Shown: one piece after another, positions 45,208 to 45,467 of the stretch
How the letters are laid out: every line of letters starts with the position of its first letter
How positions within the stretch are numbered: position 1 is the stretch's first letter
DNA from: an uncultured Desulfuromonadales bacterium
Lineage (GTDB): Bacteria > Desulfobacterota > Desulfuromonadia > Desulfuromonadales > Geopsychrobacteraceae
Direction: 5' to 3'
Assembly: GCA_945787335.1 (NCBI GenBank)
Contig: CALZHR010000207.1
Coordinates: 1-45,467 of the forward strand
Length of the DNA stretch: 45,467 nucleotides
Notes under the pieces: model-generated
Seen by the model: only the letters and a program-made list of their open reading frames with translations
The model's database searches: none
What the model was told of the DNA's origin: nothing
Made by a program: the position numbers and the translations under genes

Positions 45208-45467
45208 TTAAACCGCTGTCCAGAGCAGGTAGCCGCCCCAGAGGCTCAGCCCGACCCCGGCCAGCTGACTGAGCAACTCACCGCGCGGGGCGATCTTCTC
45301 AGCACAGAGCAGCAGGACAATCAGACCCATCCAGAGCAGATTCATGTTTTCCAAGGCAAAGGCGAGACACATCAGCGCCCAGCAGCAGCCAAGGCAATAC
45401 AACCCATGGCCGAAACCGAGCTCAAAGGCGCCGAGCGGCCCCTCTTTCCAGCGGCTGAGAAAATAAC
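45208..45467 (-). CDS. DUF2182 integral membrane protein, C-terminal part only
   Basis: Truncated by the window's right edge; about 86 C-terminal residues are visible. The sequence FELGFGHGLYCLGCCWALMCL, split here as GFGHGLYCLGCCWALM, matches the DUF2182 hallmark with its Cys pair (annotated as a putative metal-binding membrane protein). Two hydrophobic helices follow, ending LWGGYLLWTAV. The frame is open to the edge; the TTG at 45402 is an internal Leu codon, not a start. It converges on the DUF294 gene 33 bp away. Confidence 0.75.
   Translation of the reverse strand, partial: YFLSRWKEGPLGAFELGFGHGLYCLGCCWALMCLAFALENMNLLWMGLIVLLLCAEKIAPRGELLSQLAGVGLSLWGGYLLWTAV

Overview
The window looks like the chromosome of a Desulfuromonadales-type (Geobacter/Desulfuromonas/Pelobacter-like) deltaproteobacterium. 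Support comes from the gene order (tilS-ftsH-folP-cdaA-cdaR-glmM-pdxJ-acpS-nnr-CBS-tsaE-lysC-cimA; a trp cluster with both trpB1 and trpB2 followed by accD-folC), from lptD (Gram-negative outer membrane), from citramalate synthase, and from two acetate-type sodium:solute symporter modules. Genes are GC-rich and the main spacers AT-rich. I see no prophage, IS element, integrase or CRISPR array.

Layout: (1) 1-1.7 kb, plus strand: efp and epmA (translation elongation factor P and its lysyl-transferase). (2) 1.7-5.1 kb, plus: AT-rich promoter region, DUF485 protein plus ActP-like symporter, then an unidentified two-TM protein. (3) 5.2-7.4 kb, minus: PLP aminotransferase and its GntR regulator with a perfect inverted-repeat operator, then a 51-codon zinc-ribbon microprotein. 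(4) 8.0-22.2 kb, minus: lysC-cimA (amino-acid entry enzymes) with their own leader, then a long overlapping housekeeping cluster that includes the c-di-AMP module cdaA-cdaR-glmM, ftsH, tilS and two CAT-anticodon tRNAs. (5) 22.3-29.4 kb, minus: SPOR protein, argS, ftsB, lptD, folC, accD. (6) 29.4-38.9 kb, minus: trpE-G-D-C-B2-F-B1-A, interrupted by a DEAD-box helicase gene and a pair of REP-like palindromes. (7) 39.4-45.2 kb, plus: IclR regulator, DUF4212 plus VC_2705-type symporter, a small membrane protein and a cNMP/CBS/DUF294 signalling protein, ending with a truncated DUF2182 membrane protein on the minus strand.

The most unusual signal is at the left end. The well-supported ATG of efp (position 61, preceded by AAGGAG) is followed at codon 4 by an in-frame TGA, and a hairpin whose apical loop begins with G lies 33 nt downstream. 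This is either a selenocysteine codon in elongation factor P, a nonsense mutation, or a sequencing error; reading through the TGA restores a normal 187-residue EF-P. Other points of interest are a promoter sequence shared by the symporter operon and the iclR gene, an EF-hand-like loop in the second symporter, hairpin-bearing leaders before lysC and before the DUF4212 gene, and the helicase/palindrome insertion in the trp cluster.

All functional calls rest on reading protein motifs by eye; no database search was possible.
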